Source: an uncultured Flavobacteriales bacterium (GTDB lineage: Bacteria; Bacteroidota; Bacteroidia; Palsa-965). From it: 6,764 bases of DNA. Positions 5,894 to 6,764 of the stretch are shown in pieces (positions within the stretch are counted from its first letter, which is position 1; each line of letters opens with the position of its first letter). Where the stretch lies: the NCBI GenBank assembly GCA_937974275.1, contig CALJIF010000009.1:1-6764 (forward strand), given 5' to 3'. The notes under the pieces are model-generated. The model saw only the letters and a program-made list of their open reading frames with translations, was not told the origin of the DNA and made no database searches. The position numbers and the translations under genes were made by a program.

Positions 5894-6764
5894 ATAAACG
5901 AATTCTCATTCTATACACGGAATTGGCAGGATATACCATGGCTTGTCTGAAAGCTTTGGCAGATGCGGATGTAAGCATTCATGTAGTGCGTTATCCCGTG
6001 AATAAAGAAGCGCCCTTTGAATTTAGTTTTAGTTCAAGCGTACACGTTTATAATCGTCATGACTTCAGTCGTGATGCATTAATTCAGTTAGCGAATAAAA
6101 TTCAGCCGGACGTTTTACTCGTCAGTGGTTGGGTGGATAAGGATTACGTTGCTGTTGCCAAACAATGGAGAAACAGAATTCCAACCATCGTTGCTATGGA
6201 TAACAAATGGGAAGGAACACTAAAGCAACGACTGGCGATTTTCGCTGCACCATATCTGGTCCTTAACGCGTTTAATGCGTGTTGGGTTCCCGGAAATATT
6301 CAAAAGGAATTTGCTCTTCGTCTGGGTTTTAAACCCCAAAACGTGAAGACCGGTTTTTATACTGCAGACACAGTATATTTTTCAGCGATCTACAATGAAA
6401 GCAAGGAACGACCTATTCCGCATCGGTTCGTTTATTCCGGTCGCTATTACGATTTTAAAGGCGTTCGTGAATTGTGGGAAGCTTTTGCAGCATGGAAAAA
6501 AGAGCAGCCTAATGATTGGAAACTGATTTGCATGGGAACCGGTGATATAGACGGTGCAAAACATCCCGATGTAGAACATCTTGGATTTGTGCAGCCGGAT
6601 CAGTTGCGACCGATTTTGATGGAAGGTGGCGTTTTTATTTTACCGAGTAAAATTGAGCCTTGGGCAGTTGTTGTGCAAGAATATGCGGCTGCCGGTTATC
6701 CACTACTGTTAAGTAAGAGCGTAGGTGCAAGCGAAGCGTTTCTGATTGAAAATAAGAATGGATT
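5890..6764 (+). CDS. Glycosyltransferase family 4, 3' end outside the window
   Basis: The frame starts at an ATG overlapping the preceding stop (ATGA) and stays open for 291 codons plus two bases to the window edge, so the C-terminus is missing. At typical GT4 length, roughly 70-100 residues would remain. It begins MNKRILILYTELAGYT, a first Rossmann strand with a loop. PDVLLVSGW at 73-81 and VAMDNKWEGT at 101-110 belong to the acceptor domain, and CWVPGNIQKEFALRLG at 131-146 to the interdomain region. The donor domain shows FVYSGRYYDFKGV at 180-192 (Arg185 and Lys190) and an intact E-x7-E motif, SKIEPWAVVVQEYAAAG, with Glu256 and Glu264. The predicted role is transfer of one sugar to the lipid-linked repeat unit in the cytoplasm. 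The NAFNACWVPG region suggests a soluble or peripherally bound enzyme, and no clear membrane helix is present. Donor specificity is unknown. Confidence 0.9.
   Translation, partial: MNKRILILYTELAGYTMACLKALADADVSIHVVRYPVNKEAPFEFSFSSSVHVYNRHDFSRDALIQLANKIQPDVLLVSGWVDKDYVAVAKQWRNRIPTIVAMDNKWEGTLKQRLAIFAAPYLVLNAFNACWVPGNIQKEFALRLGFKPQNVKTGFYTADTVYFSAIYNESKERPIPHRFVYSGRYYDFKGVRELWEAFAAWKKEQPNDWKLICMGTGDIDGAKHPDVEHLGFVQPDQLRPILMEGGVFILPSKIEPWAVVVQEYAAAGYPLLLSKSVGASEAFLIENKNG

Noticed and set aside
6382..6579. Minus-strand open frame of 65 codons near the window end.
   Set aside because: It is antisense to the third glycosyltransferase, whose SGR...K and E-x7-E motifs show that the plus-strand frame is the real one.

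Overview
The window is a tightly packed stretch of a surface-polysaccharide (O-antigen or capsule type) biosynthesis locus, with every gene on the + strand. The organism is most likely a member of the Bacteroidota. That is an inference from moderately AT-rich DNA, near-absence of Shine-Dalgarno sequences before the starts, and a UDP-GlcNAc 2-epimerase carrying the GTRPNFIKV form of the N-terminal motif, which I associate with this phylum. The sequence does not support a finer placement.

Layout from left to right: the probable last codons of an upstream gene (1-45); wecB, a non-hydrolysing UDP-GlcNAc 2-epimerase (38-1138); a divergent GT4-like glycosyltransferase (1135-2259); a classical GT4 glycosyltransferase (2256-3404); wecE/rffA, a PLP-dependent sugar-4-ketone aminotransferase (3397-4518); a polytopic O-antigen polymerase/ligase family protein (4550-5893); and a third glycosyltransferase cut off by the window end (5890-6764). 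Coding density is essentially complete. The longest stretch without a convincing gene is the 31 bases between wecE and the membrane protein. I see no RNA gene, mobile element, CRISPR array, terminator or convincing promoter, and nothing on the minus strand beyond chance reading frames.

How the genes work together (inference): wecB would supply UDP-ManNAc. wecE would supply dTDP-4-amino-4,6-dideoxygalactose (Fuc4N) from a dTDP-4-keto-6-deoxyglucose precursor made elsewhere. The three glycosyltransferases would build a repeat unit on a lipid carrier, and the membrane protein would polymerise it or transfer it to its acceptor. WecB and WecE are also the enzymes feeding enterobacterial common antigen, so the glycan may share amino sugars with it. 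The UDP-ManNAc dehydrogenase (WecC), the dTDP-glucose enzymes (RmlA/RmlB type), the Fuc4N acetyltransferase (WecD), the initiating transferase and the flippase (Wzx) are not in the window.

Five of the six gene junctions are stop/start overlaps of 4 or 8 bases, which points to one polycistronic, translationally coupled unit. The exception is wecE to the membrane protein, where the only in-frame start before the first membrane segment is a GTG and a 15-codon frame opens on the wecE stop codon. I did not find evidence of a new kind of biological system. The points worth a second look are this junction, the wecB/wecE pairing, and the variant active-site motif in the first glycosyltransferase.
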